This document shows positions 44,410 through 54,015 of a stretch of 64,000 nucleotides of DNA, one piece after another. The notes beneath the pieces are model-generated. The model ran no database searches and had not been told where the DNA came from. It was given only the letters and a program-made list of their open reading frames with translations. Each line of letters opens with the position of its first letter. The stretch's first letter is position 1. The DNA is taken from assembly GCF_900107725.1 (NCBI RefSeq), contig NZ_FNQO01000004.1:174561-238560 (forward strand), read 5' to 3'. A program made the translations under genes and the position numbers. Source of the DNA: Microbulbifer marinus. Lineage in GTDB: Bacteria; Pseudomonadota; Gammaproteobacteria; Pseudomonadales; Cellvibrionaceae.

Positions 44410-45117
44410 ATGGATTCACTGATTTGCCTGTTCGAGAATGCCATGCCGGCGGAGATGTGCGACCGGCTGATTGAGCGCTTTGACGAATCTGCGGAAAAAC
44501 AACCGGGCCGCACTGGCTCCGGCGTCGATCAAAGCAAGAAAACCAGTTCCGACCTAATGATCTCCGGGCTGGAATCCTGGCGCGACGAATGCGCGACCAT
44601 CAACAACATGGTGGTTCGCGGCCTGATGGAATACTGCCGGCGCTACCCACACATGCTGACCGGCGCCCTGTCGCCGACCATCCTCGACGAGACCAGCGGC
44701 CAGCCGCGCAATCTGCACAGCGAGGATATCGGCAATCTGAACGAGCGGCAGCTACAGATGCTGGTTACGGGCATCTACCAGCTGGACAGCATCAACTTTC
44801 AACATTATGAAAAGGCGCGGGGTGGCTACCATCACTGGCACTCCGAGCACTACCCGCACCCCAGCGATCCCGCGCAGAAATCCCTGCACCGAGTCCTGTT
44901 CTGGCTGCTGTACCTGAACGATGTCGAAGAAGGCGGGGAAACCGAGTTTCACTATCAGGGCGCCAAGATCAAACCGCGCAGAGGCAGCCTGATACTTTCC
45001 CCCTGTGGCTTTACCCATACACACCGCGGCAATGTTCCGCAGTCGCATGACAAATACATTCTCACCTCCTGGGTCATGTACCGGCCGGCCAGCGCGCTGT
45101 ACGGCACACCCCAATAA
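44410..45117 (+). CDS. 2-oxoglutarate/Fe(II)-dependent dioxygenase (prolyl 4-hydroxylase-like)
   Basis: A 235-residue double-stranded beta-helix oxygenase. The iron site is likely His144-x-Glu146 in HHWHSEHYP (HxE instead of the usual HxD) with the distal histidine in CGFTHTHRG (His203 or His205). Lys215 in SHDKYILTSW would hold 2-oxoglutarate. FWLLYLNDVEEGGETEF is the characteristic P4Hc segment. Such proteins hydroxylate proline, other side chains or small molecules. GGATGGAGAA precedes the ATG. It lies between an alpha/beta hydrolase gene and the convergent rlmB gene, and the target is not indicated. Confidence 0.87.
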   Translation: MDSLICLFENAMPAEMCDRLIERFDESAEKQPGRTGSGVDQSKKTSSDLMISGLESWRDECATINNMVVRGLMEYCRRYPHMLTGALSPTILDETSGQPRNLHSEDIGNLNERQLQMLVTGIYQLDSINFQHYEKARGGYHHWHSEHYPHPSDPAQKSLHRVLFWLLYLNDVEEGGETEFHYQGAKIKPRRGSLILSPCGFTHTHRGNVPQSHDKYILTSWVMYRPASALYGTPQ

Positions 45118-45240
45118 CGGCACGAGGAAAGATTGCCGCGACCCGCAGTTTTTATCCTGTGATCTAGTGGAATTTTTTAGTGTCGAGGGGTCTGACTGCG
45201 GGCAGCGATTACCGCAAATAAATGTTTGGCGAGGCGGAAA

Positions 45241-45272
45241 AATAAAATGCCGGGTGATAGATCATCCCGGCA
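45241..45272 (-). terminator. intrinsic terminator of the rnr-rlmB operon
   Basis: On the minus strand TGCCGGGATGA and a complementary arm ending CCCGGCA form the stem (45,248-45,272), followed by TTTTATTTTT (complement of the A-rich 45,238-45,247). Confidence 0.8.
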
Positions 45273-45334
45273 CCATAAAAGACTCGTGCACGGCCCTAGC
45301 CGCGACTGCAGACAGCCGCGGGAGAAATGCCGCG

Positions 45335-46090
45335 TCAGCCGTTGCGCTGGCGCACCGCTTCGAACAGGCACACGCCGGTCGCCACGGACACGTTCAGGCT
45401 GCTGACCTCACCGGCCATCGGAATCTTTATCAGATGGTCGCAGTGTTCGCGGGTCAGCCGGCGCAGCCCGCTGCCCTCAGCTCCCATCACCAGCGCCATC
45501 GGTCCGGTCAACTGGCTCTGGTAAATATCCTGTTCGGCCTCACCGGCGGCGCCGAATATCCACACGCCGGCCTGCTGTAGCTGCTGCAGGGTGCGCGCGA
45601 GGTTGGTGACGGTGACAAACGGCAGCACCTCCGCGGCACCGCAGGCGACCTTGCGCGCCGTCGGTGTCAGTCCCGCGGATTTGTCCTTCGGTGCGATGAC
45701 CGCGTGCACGCCCGCGGCCTCCGCCGAACGCAGGCAGGCGCCGAGGTTGTGGGGGTCGGTAACACCGTCGAGCACCAGCAGGAATGGTGCCTCACTGCTC
45801 TCCTCCAGTTGCTGCAGCAGCTCCTGCAGGAAGCGCTCATCATGGACCTTGGTCTGGCCGGCGCACACCGCCACCACACCCTGGTGGTTGCCGTCGTCGC
45901 CGACTTTTTCGTCCAGTGCGCGGCGATCGACGAAACGCACGGCGATATCATTTTTTTCCGCCTGCTGGATGATTTTCTGCAGGCGCTGATCTTTGCGCCC
46001 GCGCAGCAGCAGTAATTCCCGCACCTGCTGCGGGGAGCCCTTCAGCAGTGCCTGCACCGCGTGCAGGCCGTAAACCAGTTGTTGGCTCAA
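45335..46090 (-). CDS. rlmB: 23S rRNA (guanosine-2251-2'-O)-methyltransferase
   Basis: A 251-residue SPOUT (TrmH-like) methyltransferase. The N-terminal substrate-binding domain (about 1-75) starts VYGLHAVQALL. The knotted catalytic domain has LVLDGVTDPHNLGACLRSAEA (motif 1), ALVMGAEGSGLRRL (motif 2) and IPMAGEVSSLNVSVATGV (motif 3). It methylates G2251 in the P-loop of 23S rRNA. It follows rnr by 12 bases, as in E. coli, and is followed by a terminator. Confidence 0.96.
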   Translation of the reverse strand: MSQQLVYGLHAVQALLKGSPQQVRELLLLRGRKDQRLQKIIQQAEKNDIAVRFVDRRALDEKVGDDGNHQGVVAVCAGQTKVHDERFLQELLQQLEESSEAPFLLVLDGVTDPHNLGACLRSAEAAGVHAVIAPKDKSAGLTPTARKVACGAAEVLPFVTVTNLARTLQQLQQAGVWIFGAAGEAEQDIYQSQLTGPMALVMGAEGSGLRRLTREHCDHLIKIPMAGEVSSLNVSVATGVCLFEAVRQRNG

Positions 46091-46102
46091 ACTATCCCTC
46101 GA

Positions 46103-48790
46103 CTACTTTTTCTTTTTACCTTTGGCAGAAGACTTTTTCTTCTTGCCATTTTTCGCCTTGGTGTTGGCTTTGGCGGCCTTGTGTGCCGCCTTGCGTGCTG
46201 CCACCGCCGGGCGCTTGCCGCCCTTGCGCGGCGGCGTGCGCCTGGGACCACGGCGCTTCTTCGGCGCCTCTTCCTCTGTCGCCTCCGCCGGCTTCTCCGG
46301 CTGGGCGGCAACCGGCACCGCCTCGGTGGAACCGACCTTGCGCTTGCGGAACGGCGTTTCCCCGGCAGGCGTTTCCGCATGTCGCGCCCAGGGGCTAGTG
46401 CTGCGTTTCTGGCTCGTGTCTTTCTTTTCCGCAGCCGCCTTGCCGCGGCGCTCGCGTTCCTGCTGATGCGCCACCGCCATCTCCATCGCGCGCGCACTCA
46501 CTTTGGTCGACTCGCGCTTGGCTCTCGGCACCAGTTCCTCCAGCGTGAAATCCACCTTGCGCTCTTCCAGGTCGACGCGCGCCACCTGCACGGTAACCGA
46601 ATCGCCCAGGTGATAGCGCTTGCCACTGCGCTCGCCGATCAGGCGCTGGTGGGCCTGCTCGAAGCGGTAATAATCCTTTGGCAAAGCGGTGACATGGATC
46701 AGCCCCTCGACATAGAGATCGTCCAGTTCGACAAACAGGCCGAAGCCGGTCACCGCACTGATCACGCCCGGATAGACCTCGCCGACATGGTCTTGCAGGT
46801 ATTCGCACTTCAGCCAGCTGACCACATCGCGGGTGGCGTCATCGGCGCGGCGCTCGGTCATGGAGCAGTGCTCGCCCAGCTGCACCATCGCCGGCGTGTC
46901 GTAAGGCAGTATCTGCTCGCGCTCGATCGCCTCGGCACCGGGTACCGAATGCACCTTTTTCGCCACCGCGCGCTCATTGGCGCTGCCGTTGCGGATCAGC
47001 CAGCGCAAGGCACGGTGCAGCAGCAGATCCGGGTAACGGCGGATCGGCGAGGTAAAGTGGGCATAGGCGCGGTAATCGAGCCCGAAGTGGCCGCGATTCT
47101 CCGGCTGGTACACCGCCTGGTTCATCGAGCGCAGCATCATCATCTGAATGATATGGGCATCGGCGCGCCCCTCGACCTGCTCCAGCAGCATCTGGAAGTC
47201 GCTCGGCTGCGGCTCGCTGCCGCCGGGCAGGCGCAGGCCCAGTTCGCCGAGATATTCGCGCAGGTTGCTGAGCTTCTCCTCTTTGGGCGAATCATGCACG
47301 CGGTAGAGTGCCGGCAGCTCCGACAGCTCCATCAGCTCTGCCGCACAGACATTGGCGGCGAGCATGCACTCCTCGATCAGCTTATGGGCATCGTTGCGGG
47401 TCACCGGCACAATCCGCTCAATCTTGCGGTTGGCGTCGAAAATAATGCGCGTTTCGGTGGTTTCGAAATCGATGGCGCCGCGGCGGTCGCGGGCACCGCG
47501 CAGTGCCTTGTACAGGTCGTGCAGGTTATCCAGGTGCGGAACCAGCGCAGCGTAATGTTTGCGCAAACCGGAAGCGCGGTTGTCACGCTCGTCGAGCACC
47601 TGCCCCACCTGGGTGTAGGTCAGGCGCGCATGGCTGCGCATGACGCCCTCGAAGAAGCGGAAGTCGCGAATCTGGCCACTGCGGTCGATATGCATCTCGC
47701 ACACCATACACAGCCGATCCACCTCCGGGTTCAGGGAACAGAGGCCATTGGACAGTTTCTCCGGCAGCATCGGCACGACGAAATCGGGGAAGTAGACCGA
47801 GTTGCCGCGGCCGTGCGCCTCCTCGTCCAGTGCCGTGCCCGGGCGTACGTAGTGGGACACGTCGGCGATGGCCACCAGCAGTTTCCAGCTGTCGTCGGGC
47901 AGCAGCTCGCAGAAGACCGCGTCGTCGAAATCCCGGGCATCCTCGCCGTCGATGGTGACCAGCGGCAACTGGCGCAGGTCGACACGTGCCTTCTTGTCCG
48001 CTTCCTCTACCTGGTCGGGAATCTCGTCCACTTCCCCCTGCAGTGCCGCCGGCCACGTGTGGGGTATGCCGTAGTTGCGGATGGCGACATCGATCTCCAT
48101 CCCCGGTGCCAGGTGGTCGCCGAGTACCTCGGTGACTTCGCCCTGGGGCAGCGTGTCGCGGCTCGGCTGGGTGACGATCCTGACCACCACGTACTGGCCG
48201 TGACCGGCACCGGCGGAATGCTCGGCCGCCACCATGACGTCGAGGTTGATGCGCGGGTTGTCGGGGCGCACGAAACAGATGCCGTTCTCGCGGAACAGGC
48301 GTCCGGCCAGCTCGGTGGTGTTGTGCTTGATGACGCGGATCACCGCCGCCTCGCGCTTGCCGCGGAAGCCGCCGGGGGTCTCGCGCACCAGCACCTCGTC
48401 GCCGTCGAATACCTTGCGCATCTGCCGGTGGGACAGGTACAGGTCGTCGCCGCCGTCCCGAGGAGACACGAAACCGAAGCCGTCGCGGTGACCGATCACG
48501 CGGCCGCGCACCAGGCTCATCTTGTCCAGCACACCGAAGTCGCCGGCGCGGTTACTGGCGATCTGGCCGTCGCGGGACATGGCAATCAGACGCCGGCGGA
48601 CGCCTTCGCGGCGATCTTCGTCTTCGATTTCCAGCAGGTCGGCGACTGTCTCCCAGGGCACCGGGCCCGGCTGCTGCTCGAGCAGTTGCAGCAGGAATTC
48701 CCGACTGGGAACAGGTTTGTCGTATTTCTCCGCCTCGCGCTCCGCGTGCGGATCGGCGAGATCGTGAATTGAGGTTTTCTTTTGAGTCAA
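46103..48790 (-). CDS. rnr: ribonuclease R
   Basis: An 895-residue 3'-to-5' exoribonuclease of the RNB family that degrades structured RNA. Domains in order: a winged-helix-like N-terminus (SREFLLQLLEQQPGPVPW), two cold-shock domains, and the RNB catalytic domain (DDAVFCE near residue 270 with the acidic metal ligands DGEDARDFDDA). The S1 domain (VGEVYPGVISAVTGFGLFVEL) follows, then a Lys/Arg/Ala/Pro-rich tail of about 150 residues. The tail is typical of RNase R and mediates RNA or ribosome contact. The start is uncertain: TTG at 48,790 gives the usual length before SREFLL, while a GTG at 48,820 or TTG at 48,853 would add 10 or 21 residues. None has a strong ribosome binding site. It is operonic with rlmB. 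Confidence 0.95.
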   Translation of the reverse strand: MTQKKTSIHDLADPHAEREAEKYDKPVPSREFLLQLLEQQPGPVPWETVADLLEIEDEDRREGVRRRLIAMSRDGQIASNRAGDFGVLDKMSLVRGRVIGHRDGFGFVSPRDGGDDLYLSHRQMRKVFDGDEVLVRETPGGFRGKREAAVIRVIKHNTTELAGRLFRENGICFVRPDNPRINLDVMVAAEHSAGAGHGQYVVVRIVTQPSRDTLPQGEVTEVLGDHLAPGMEIDVAIRNYGIPHTWPAALQGEVDEIPDQVEEADKKARVDLRQLPLVTIDGEDARDFDDAVFCELLPDDSWKLLVAIADVSHYVRPGTALDEEAHGRGNSVYFPDFVVPMLPEKLSNGLCSLNPEVDRLCMVCEMHIDRSGQIRDFRFFEGVMRSHARLTYTQVGQVLDERDNRASGLRKHYAALVPHLDNLHDLYKALRGARDRRGAIDFETTETRIIFDANRKIERIVPVTRNDAHKLIEECMLAANVCAAELMELSELPALYRVHDSPKEEKLSNLREYLGELGLRLPGGSEPQPSDFQMLLEQVEGRADAHIIQMMMLRSMNQAVYQPENRGHFGLDYRAYAHFTSPIRRYPDLLLHRALRWLIRNGSANERAVAKKVHSVPGAEAIEREQILPYDTPAMVQLGEHCSMTERRADDATRDVVSWLKCEYLQDHVGEVYPGVISAVTGFGLFVELDDLYVEGLIHVTALPKDYYRFEQAHQRLIGERSGKRYHLGDSVTVQVARVDLEERKVDFTLEELVPRAKRESTKVSARAMEMAVAHQQERERRGKAAAEKKDTSQKRSTSPWARHAETPAGETPFRKRKVGSTEAVPVAAQPEKPAEATEEEAPKKRRGPRRTPPRKGGKRPAVAARKAAHKAAKANTKAKNGKKKKSSAKGKKKK

Positions 48791-48977
48791 AACAGCATCC
48801 GTTGTTCGAGGTAGCCGCACATGCTTCGGCGGCTTCCGGAGGGAATCCGGCAATTGGACTGGCGACTGGCACCGGTGACTACCGGTTCAGGGAGAGTCGC
48901 TACTGCACGCAGTATAAGCGATTTCGGTGCATTTCCCGACCACCGCGAAAAAAGTTGAAAAAAGCGCAGGCGCACCG

Positions 48978-49006
48978 TTGACACCCCCAGGCCATATCTC
49001 TATAGT
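48978..49006 (+). promoter_or_regulatory. sigma-70 promoter of the first tRNA-Leu
   Basis: TTGACA (48,978-48,983), a 17-base spacer and TATAGT (49,001-49,006). The GC-rich discriminator GCGCG that follows is the pattern of stringently controlled stable-RNA promoters. Confidence 0.9.
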
Positions 49007-49036
49007 GCGCGTCCTCAACGAAGCACACGTTGATTT

Positions 49037-49123
49037 GCCCAGGTGGCGGAATTGGTAGACGCGCTAGCTTCAGGTGCTAGTGACCGAAAGGTCGTGGAAG
49101 TTCAAGTCTTCTCCTGGGCACCA
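49037..49123 (+). tRNA. tRNA-Leu (anticodon CAG)
   Basis: An 87-base class II tRNA with encoded CCA. The acceptor stem GCCCAGG pairs with CCTGGGC. The anticodon loop TTCAGGT lies between CTAGC and GCTAG stems and gives anticodon CAG, reading CUG. The long variable arm (GACCGAAAGGTC) and the T loop TTCAAGT are typical of bacterial leucine tRNA. Confidence 0.97.
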
Positions 49124-49130
49124 ATTCCAA

Positions 49131-49161
49131 AAAGGCCGACTCGCGAGAGTCGGCCTTTTTT
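49131..49161 (+). terminator. intrinsic terminator of the first tRNA-Leu
   Basis: GGCCGACT (49,134-49,141) pairs with AGTCGGCC (49,148-49,155), followed by six T. The A run before it makes it usable from the other strand as well. Confidence 0.92.
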
Positions 49162-49248
49162 ATTTGTGCTTCCGCCCTCCAATCAGCCACCCACTCCGCG
49201 GACACTGACGCCGAAGGCATCGCCCGGTCGGGCAGTCACGACGAACAA

Positions 49249-49276
49249 TTGACACCTTCCGGAAAATCTCTATAGT
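49249..49276 (+). promoter_or_regulatory. sigma-70 promoter of the second tRNA-Leu
   Basis: TTGACA (49,249-49,254), a 16-base spacer and TATAGT (49,271-49,276). The sequence from -10 onward (CTCTATAGTGCGCGTCCTC) is identical to that of the first copy. Confidence 0.88.
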
Positions 49277-49307
49277 GCGCGTCCTCAACGGCGAACACCG
49301 TTGACTT

Positions 49308-49394
49308 GCCCAGGTGGCGGAATTGGTAGACGCGCTAGCTTCAGGTGCTAGTGACCTTACGGTCGTGGAAGTTCAAGTCTTCTCCTGGGCACCA
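49308..49394 (+). tRNA. tRNA-Leu (anticodon CAG), second copy
   Basis: It is identical to the first tRNA-Leu(CAG) except in the loop of the variable arm (GACCTTACGGTC here, GACCGAAAGGTC there). It has an encoded CCA and its own promoter and terminator, so it is a complete duplicated transcription unit, not part of one polycistronic precursor. Confidence 0.97.
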
Positions 49395-49401
49395 TATCCG
49401 C

Positions 49402-49434
49402 AAAAAGGCCGACTCTCGCGAGTCGGCCTTTTTT
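49402..49434 (+). terminator. intrinsic terminator of the second tRNA-Leu
   Basis: GGCCGACTC (49,407-49,415) and GAGTCGGCC (49,420-49,428) with a TCGC loop and six T. The flanking A run (49,402-49,406) could also terminate the minus-strand gene that ends at 49,498. Confidence 0.92.
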
Positions 49435-49497
49435 GTTTTGCGGGGCGCAGATCCGCAGGGGCGTACCGGCCAGGCAGCAGGTCTCTCCTCGCAGCGG

Positions 49498-52400
49498 CTA
49501 TTTTAGACTCTCGTGAATCAACCGTGTGCTGCTGACCAGGCTGCCGACGGCACCCAAGAGTCCCATCAGCGATGCGGCAATCAGGTAAATCGAATTGCCC
49601 GAGGTGACGGCGATAGCTCCCATTAGGAACAGTACTATCAGAGTTACCGGCAACCGGTAGCTTGTCCAGGTCCCCTCCTGGCCACTCTTTAACAGTCGCT
49701 CCAAGCTTTCCGTACTCTCGGCGTGTCGGACGAAATAGGCGAAGCTGTTGTTGATAATCTGGATTCGACCCTGCTCCATCCTGATCAACCCGAACACTGC
49801 CAGTTGCTCCAGCAACTGCGTGTTGGCAGGGTTGACGCGCTTCCCTTTCGCCAGATAGTACAGGGCCAACTTCCCGGAACTGGAACAGGCCTCCCAGTGG
49901 TAGCGGAACAGGGCGCCGGCCTTGAGCAGTATGCAATTGATCGATGCCCACTCCTGGCCGGATTTATGCCGGTCATACATTTTCCGCCAGCGCCGCCTAA
50001 TTTTGCCTGTAACGACTTCGGGAGGCGCATCGGGGACCAATTCCGGAAGCAGGTAGCGCAACTGCCCGGAGGCCCGGCACTCGTCGTATATAAACGCGGG
50101 ATCGAGGTTTTCGGTCAGCCTGCCCGGCAGCTCCACGCGGAAATCCATCAACACTTCGGACCAGCGAGCCATTTCCAGACTGCTGAGCTGCGGCAGCTCC
50201 GGAGCCAGAGTGTGGGCATCAAGTAGCAATATTTCGTAGCTGTGGCACTCGAAACACACCCTGAGCTCGTCAAGCTGCTGCGCCAACACCATTGCTTTCA
50301 GCTGCTCGATCAGCAACAGTAAATGCGCGCGATCGCCGGCCTGGGCGAAGCAGTTATCCAGTCGCGAGAGTGACACCGAGATGCCCTGCCCGTCCGTCCG
50401 GCAACTGATTCTGACGCCGGGAAAAGACGCATCCGGTTTTTCTTCCGACTGCAGCACCGGGCAGTTCCTGACAAGCGTGTTCAGTGCCCGGGCATTCTGG
50501 GACTCATTATCGGCAGCCCGTTGTAGCACTGCATTGAGGTTGTCGGCTGACGGCGGGTTTCCGCGCAGGTCGATAACAAGGCGAGTATCGGGGGCGAAAC
50601 CGGGCCCCAGGTCTTCAGGCTCCGCTAGGCGTTCCAGATGTGCCAGGAAGGCCGGGGTACCCAGCATCCGCGGTATGATCACTCTCCGGTAAAACATCAG
50701 CCAGAAGCGGCAGATAAGTACAAACACGACGACCTGGATCGCAACGTACAATAGCCCTCGGAGAAACCGGCCGGCGCCACCGCCTTTACCGCCAGTTGCG
50801 CCTCTCTCGTAACAATCTTCAGATTTTGGAAAATTTTTCGGCAGGCCCAGCAAATACCAGTCAACCCATGAAGCCACCCGGGTACTGGTAGTGAGCTGAC
50901 CGAAGGAACCGATATTTTCCGGCAGCAGATGCCGCTTACCCGACGCTATTCTCTCCCGGGTGCAGGTCAGGTCCGATCGCCATTCGTCCGAAATAGGCAT
51001 CAGCTGCAGCGGATCGACCCCATAGCGTTTGATTGAATTCGGGTAACGGGTCAACGCGATCTCCTGCAGTTCCTGCAACTCCTTGCTGAGCCTGGCCTGG
51101 TGGAGGTTCCCTGTGTAGTACCACTCCATCGCTTTTAGCGGCTGGTCGCCCACACGGTGTAGCTGGACAATGACCGCCAGCCCGACGGCGAGGAACAGGA
51201 GCACCAGGATTGTGGAGCCCTTGTCCGGAGGGATGGAGCTCCTGCCGCTGCCCGCCGCACTGGCGCGCAGCTTGAGGTACGACCTGCACCCCCAGCCCAG
51301 GGGCACCAGCAGGGCGAAAATGGACAAGTATTCGGAAGCGCCACGCCAATCAAGTTCACGCTCCAGTGTGGAGCCGATACGAAATCCCAGAAACACACTG
51401 GCAATAAATATTGCGCTGAACACCAAGACGTAATTGCGATTTATCCCCTCGGGAATATACAGCCATTTTGCTAGGGCGCGCCCTGGAATGCTATTCGGCA
51501 TCAGGTAGAGCAAAGCGGCAACGAGCAGCAGGACAGCCCCCATCCCCGCACTGGTTGCGAGGAAAAAATTCGTCATCAGCTCGTCGGTATTGTCGTCGGG
51601 AATAAATACCACCGCGACCCACTGGCTCACCGGCAGGGTACCCGCTTTAAAGTCCCCGGACCGGCCCTGGTAGTACCCGGGTATGGTCTTTCCCCTGAAC
51701 ATACCGGACCGGATAGCATGACGGATGGCAGCTGTGCCCTGCCCCGGGTGAAAAAGGTTCTCCACCATCGAGCGTTCGTGATCCATATGGAACAGGACCT
51801 CGCCGGAAACACGGTCGACAACCATGACAACCATATCCTGCAGCAACAGAGGGTCGCGCCACTCAGTCAGTGACAGAGAAGGCAGCAGGACGTCGGCTGC
51901 GACAATATAATCTCCGACCGGCCAGGGTGCTTCTTCTGTAGCAGGCGATTTCCACGGCGGAAATTTCAGCGGCATACTCACCACACTGCCCTTTATACCG
52001 CTGGTCATATAGCGAAGTCGCTGAATGTAGAAATTGTCCACTACGACGCACTGGGCGGCACTCAGGCCAACGCTCTCGGGATTACAGACCGTCGCGCCAC
52101 TCCACCCCTGCTGCGTCCGCACCTTACTGAAATAGTCCCTGTAGGCGAGATCGTAGCTGTTAGGTGGTTTGTTGCTCTCCATGAAATAGAATTTGGGCAA
52201 CACTTGATGCCCTTTTTTATTCATCAGAAAAACATCAATCAGTTTTGGCCCCTCTCGCAATCGCCGCATCTCATCGGGATCAAACCAAACTCCCGGCACG
52301 CGCGGGTCTTCCCCGCCCTTTTGCGAATCTTCCCGCTTCGCAAAACGTGCCCCCCGACCAAAGAGGCTGATGTAGGAGAGTCCTTCTTTTAATTTCAAAT

Positions 52401-53745
52401 CCGGCGGTATCCCGTGCAGTCTTTCGTACGTCGTCTTGTTACGCGCCCAGATAGCATCAATCCGCCGGGACTTGCTCGACGGACATTCCATGCATTCTTC
52501 AGGAAGAGGTAGAAGATCTACCTCGCCGCCATCTTCCCCTTCTTGTTCGAAATGACTGACTCTCAGCCAGTAGTAACGATGAAAGCTCGCAAGCTCGCGA
52601 AACACCCAGTACAGCTCTTTCTCAAGCTCGCGCCGCATAACATCTATCATCTGCGCCGCTTTTCCCTGCTTGCGGTCAATCTCCGCCTCTCTTTCCCCAT
52701 AGGCAATCCACACGGCAACGATCATGATGAAGGCCGCATAGGTGCAGACCAGCGTAGTACCGAAAAACACCCTTCTCAGCGGCTCGTTTCTCGACAGCAT
52801 CACCAGGCGAGCTACGATCCAGCAGGAAATCAGGATCAGCACCGACAAAAGCAACAGGCTCAGATTCCAGCGTTTGCTCTCTTTCAGGGCGATCAACCGG
52901 TCTGGCAACACACCAATCAGATACAGGAACTGATCCGGCGAACCTACTTCGTTCTTTTGCGGCGCGCCTTCTTCATTTTCAGGCGTCGCCGCGACCTGCA
53001 GAGTTATTTTGTCGCGCAAGCGAAACGGTTGAATGAATAGCCGTGAGGATCCTGAACTCAATTCCATATCGACGTAGTGGCTGTGTCCCGGCAATGGCTC
53101 ATCTATTTGTTCTTTTTCTGCACCTTCACGGGACAACAGATTCGCCCAACGGCGCCCGCGAAGCTCCTGAACCTGACGGCTGATTTCCTTTGTATCAGCC
53201 ACAAACAGACCGGAAAGCCCGCCGGTACTGCCCAGCACACGCCCCTCGGCATCGGCAATCATATAGAGTGCAAAGTCATTACGGGGTTTTGGGAGGATAT
53301 CTCCAATCAACACGCGGGATACTTCTGCAGAGCCGCAATGGATCTCCACTTGATTGAATTCCAGAGAATATCTGAAGCTTTCCTGCGGAGTCAGAGTACG
53401 CTTTTCGTCCTTATTGGCCCCCTCCGAACAGGTGTGTTGCGACTTATCACTTTTAGTGTTTTCCCAGTTCCATTGGTAGCTTGGAAAAATAGCAATCGTG
53501 GTAGTGAAACTTTCCCCCCATTTATGCAGGCTGACTAGTTGATCGAGCCTATTGTTGAAATTCTCGGCCGCCTCCTGCAGCGTGCGAAAGTAATGGGTGT
53601 TGATAAAGACTTCCTGCTGTTGTTGGTAGCGGTGGTAGAAATAGAAGACTACCAGCGACACCACCGCCAGCACGACGACCCACCCTTTTGTCAATCTGGT
53701 GGGAGGCCCTGATTCAGCGTTCTCATCCTTCCGCTTGGCAGCCAT
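49498..53745 (-). CDS. giant multi-pass membrane protein, probable sensor, family not recognised
   Basis: A 1415-residue protein. The first transmembrane helix is at about 21-38, followed by an extracytoplasmic domain of about 250 residues. Two helices (about 295-345) and a charged helix lead to a second large extracytoplasmic domain with a Cache-like region (VFLMNKKGHQVLPKFYF…LAYRDYFSKV). At least four more helices (about 735-870) follow, a third periplasmic loop and another helix. The cytoplasmic part (about 1090-1360) holds LVIDLRGN, a Leu-rich helix (HLLLLIEQLKAMVLAQQL) and a winged-helix-like segment (GKLALYYLAKGKRVNPANTQ). Two final helices close the protein. The cytoplasmic part resembles STAND-like NTPase regions, but I see no P-loop. 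ATG 53,745 is preferred because GAGG-AAGGG lies upstream; a start 20 codons earlier is less likely. It appears to be transcribed alone. Role unknown. Confidence 0.8.
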   Translation of the reverse strand: MAAKRKDENAESGPPTRLTKGWVVVLAVVSLVVFYFYHRYQQQQEVFINTHYFRTLQEAAENFNNRLDQLVSLHKWGESFTTTIAIFPSYQWNWENTKSDKSQHTCSEGANKDEKRTLTPQESFRYSLEFNQVEIHCGSAEVSRVLIGDILPKPRNDFALYMIADAEGRVLGSTGGLSGLFVADTKEISRQVQELRGRRWANLLSREGAEKEQIDEPLPGHSHYVDMELSSGSSRLFIQPFRLRDKITLQVAATPENEEGAPQKNEVGSPDQFLYLIGVLPDRLIALKESKRWNLSLLLLSVLILISCWIVARLVMLSRNEPLRRVFFGTTLVCTYAAFIMIVAVWIAYGEREAEIDRKQGKAAQMIDVMRRELEKELYWVFRELASFHRYYWLRVSHFEQEGEDGGEVDLLPLPEECMECPSSKSRRIDAIWARNKTTYERLHGIPPDLKLKEGLSYISLFGRGARFAKREDSQKGGEDPRVPGVWFDPDEMRRLREGPKLIDVFLMNKKGHQVLPKFYFMESNKPPNSYDLAYRDYFSKVRTQQGWSGATVCNPESVGLSAAQCVVVDNFYIQRLRYMTSGIKGSVVSMPLKFPPWKSPATEEAPWPVGDYIVAADVLLPSLSLTEWRDPLLLQDMVVMVVDRVSGEVLFHMDHERSMVENLFHPGQGTAAIRHAIRSGMFRGKTIPGYYQGRSGDFKAGTLPVSQWVAVVFIPDDNTDELMTNFFLATSAGMGAVLLLVAALLYLMPNSIPGRALAKWLYIPEGINRNYVLVFSAIFIASVFLGFRIGSTLERELDWRGASEYLSIFALLVPLGWGCRSYLKLRASAAGSGRSSIPPDKGSTILVLLFLAVGLAVIVQLHRVGDQPLKAMEWYYTGNLHQARLSKELQELQEIALTRYPNSIKRYGVDPLQLMPISDEWRSDLTCTRERIASGKRHLLPENIGSFGQLTTSTRVASWVDWYLLGLPKNFPKSEDCYERGATGGKGGGAGRFLRGLLYVAIQVVVFVLICRFWLMFYRRVIIPRMLGTPAFLAHLERLAEPEDLGPGFAPDTRLVIDLRGNPPSADNLNAVLQRAADNESQNARALNTLVRNCPVLQSEEKPDASFPGVRISCRTDGQGISVSLSRLDNCFAQAGDRAHLLLLIEQLKAMVLAQQLDELRVCFECHSYEILLLDAHTLAPELPQLSSLEMARWSEVLMDFRVELPGRLTENLDPAFIYDECRASGQLRYLLPELVPDAPPEVVTGKIRRRWRKMYDRHKSGQEWASINCILLKAGALFRYHWEACSSSGKLALYYLAKGKRVNPANTQLLEQLAVFGLIRMEQGRIQIINNSFAYFVRHAESTESLERLLKSGQEGTWTSYRLPVTLIVLFLMGAIAVTSGNSIYLIAASLMGLLGAVGSLVSSTRLIHESLK

Positions 53746-54015
53746 ATCCCTTGCCTCACAAAACCCTCCAAATAGCGTGTCCCCCGAACTTTGTCCGGGC
53801 GTCACTAGTCAAAAACGGCATGTAGCGACGACATCGCAATTCCAGACTAGTGCAAGGGTGTGGAGTTGGCTAGGAAGAGGGCCGATAGGCCTCGGGTGCT
53901 GCAGGCAAATTCAGTTGTGACCCCGAAATCCGCAGCGTGCGCGCTCACTACAGATTGGGGCCTAATGATTTTTTAAATCAATAAAAATCCATTTAGCGGT
54001 ATAACTCCGACAGCA

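Noticed and set aside
46061..48772. Very long open frame on the plus strand opposite rnr
   Set aside because: It mirrors the codon structure of rnr in GC-rich DNA. It has no ribosome binding site or recognisable motif, while the minus strand encodes a clear RNase R.
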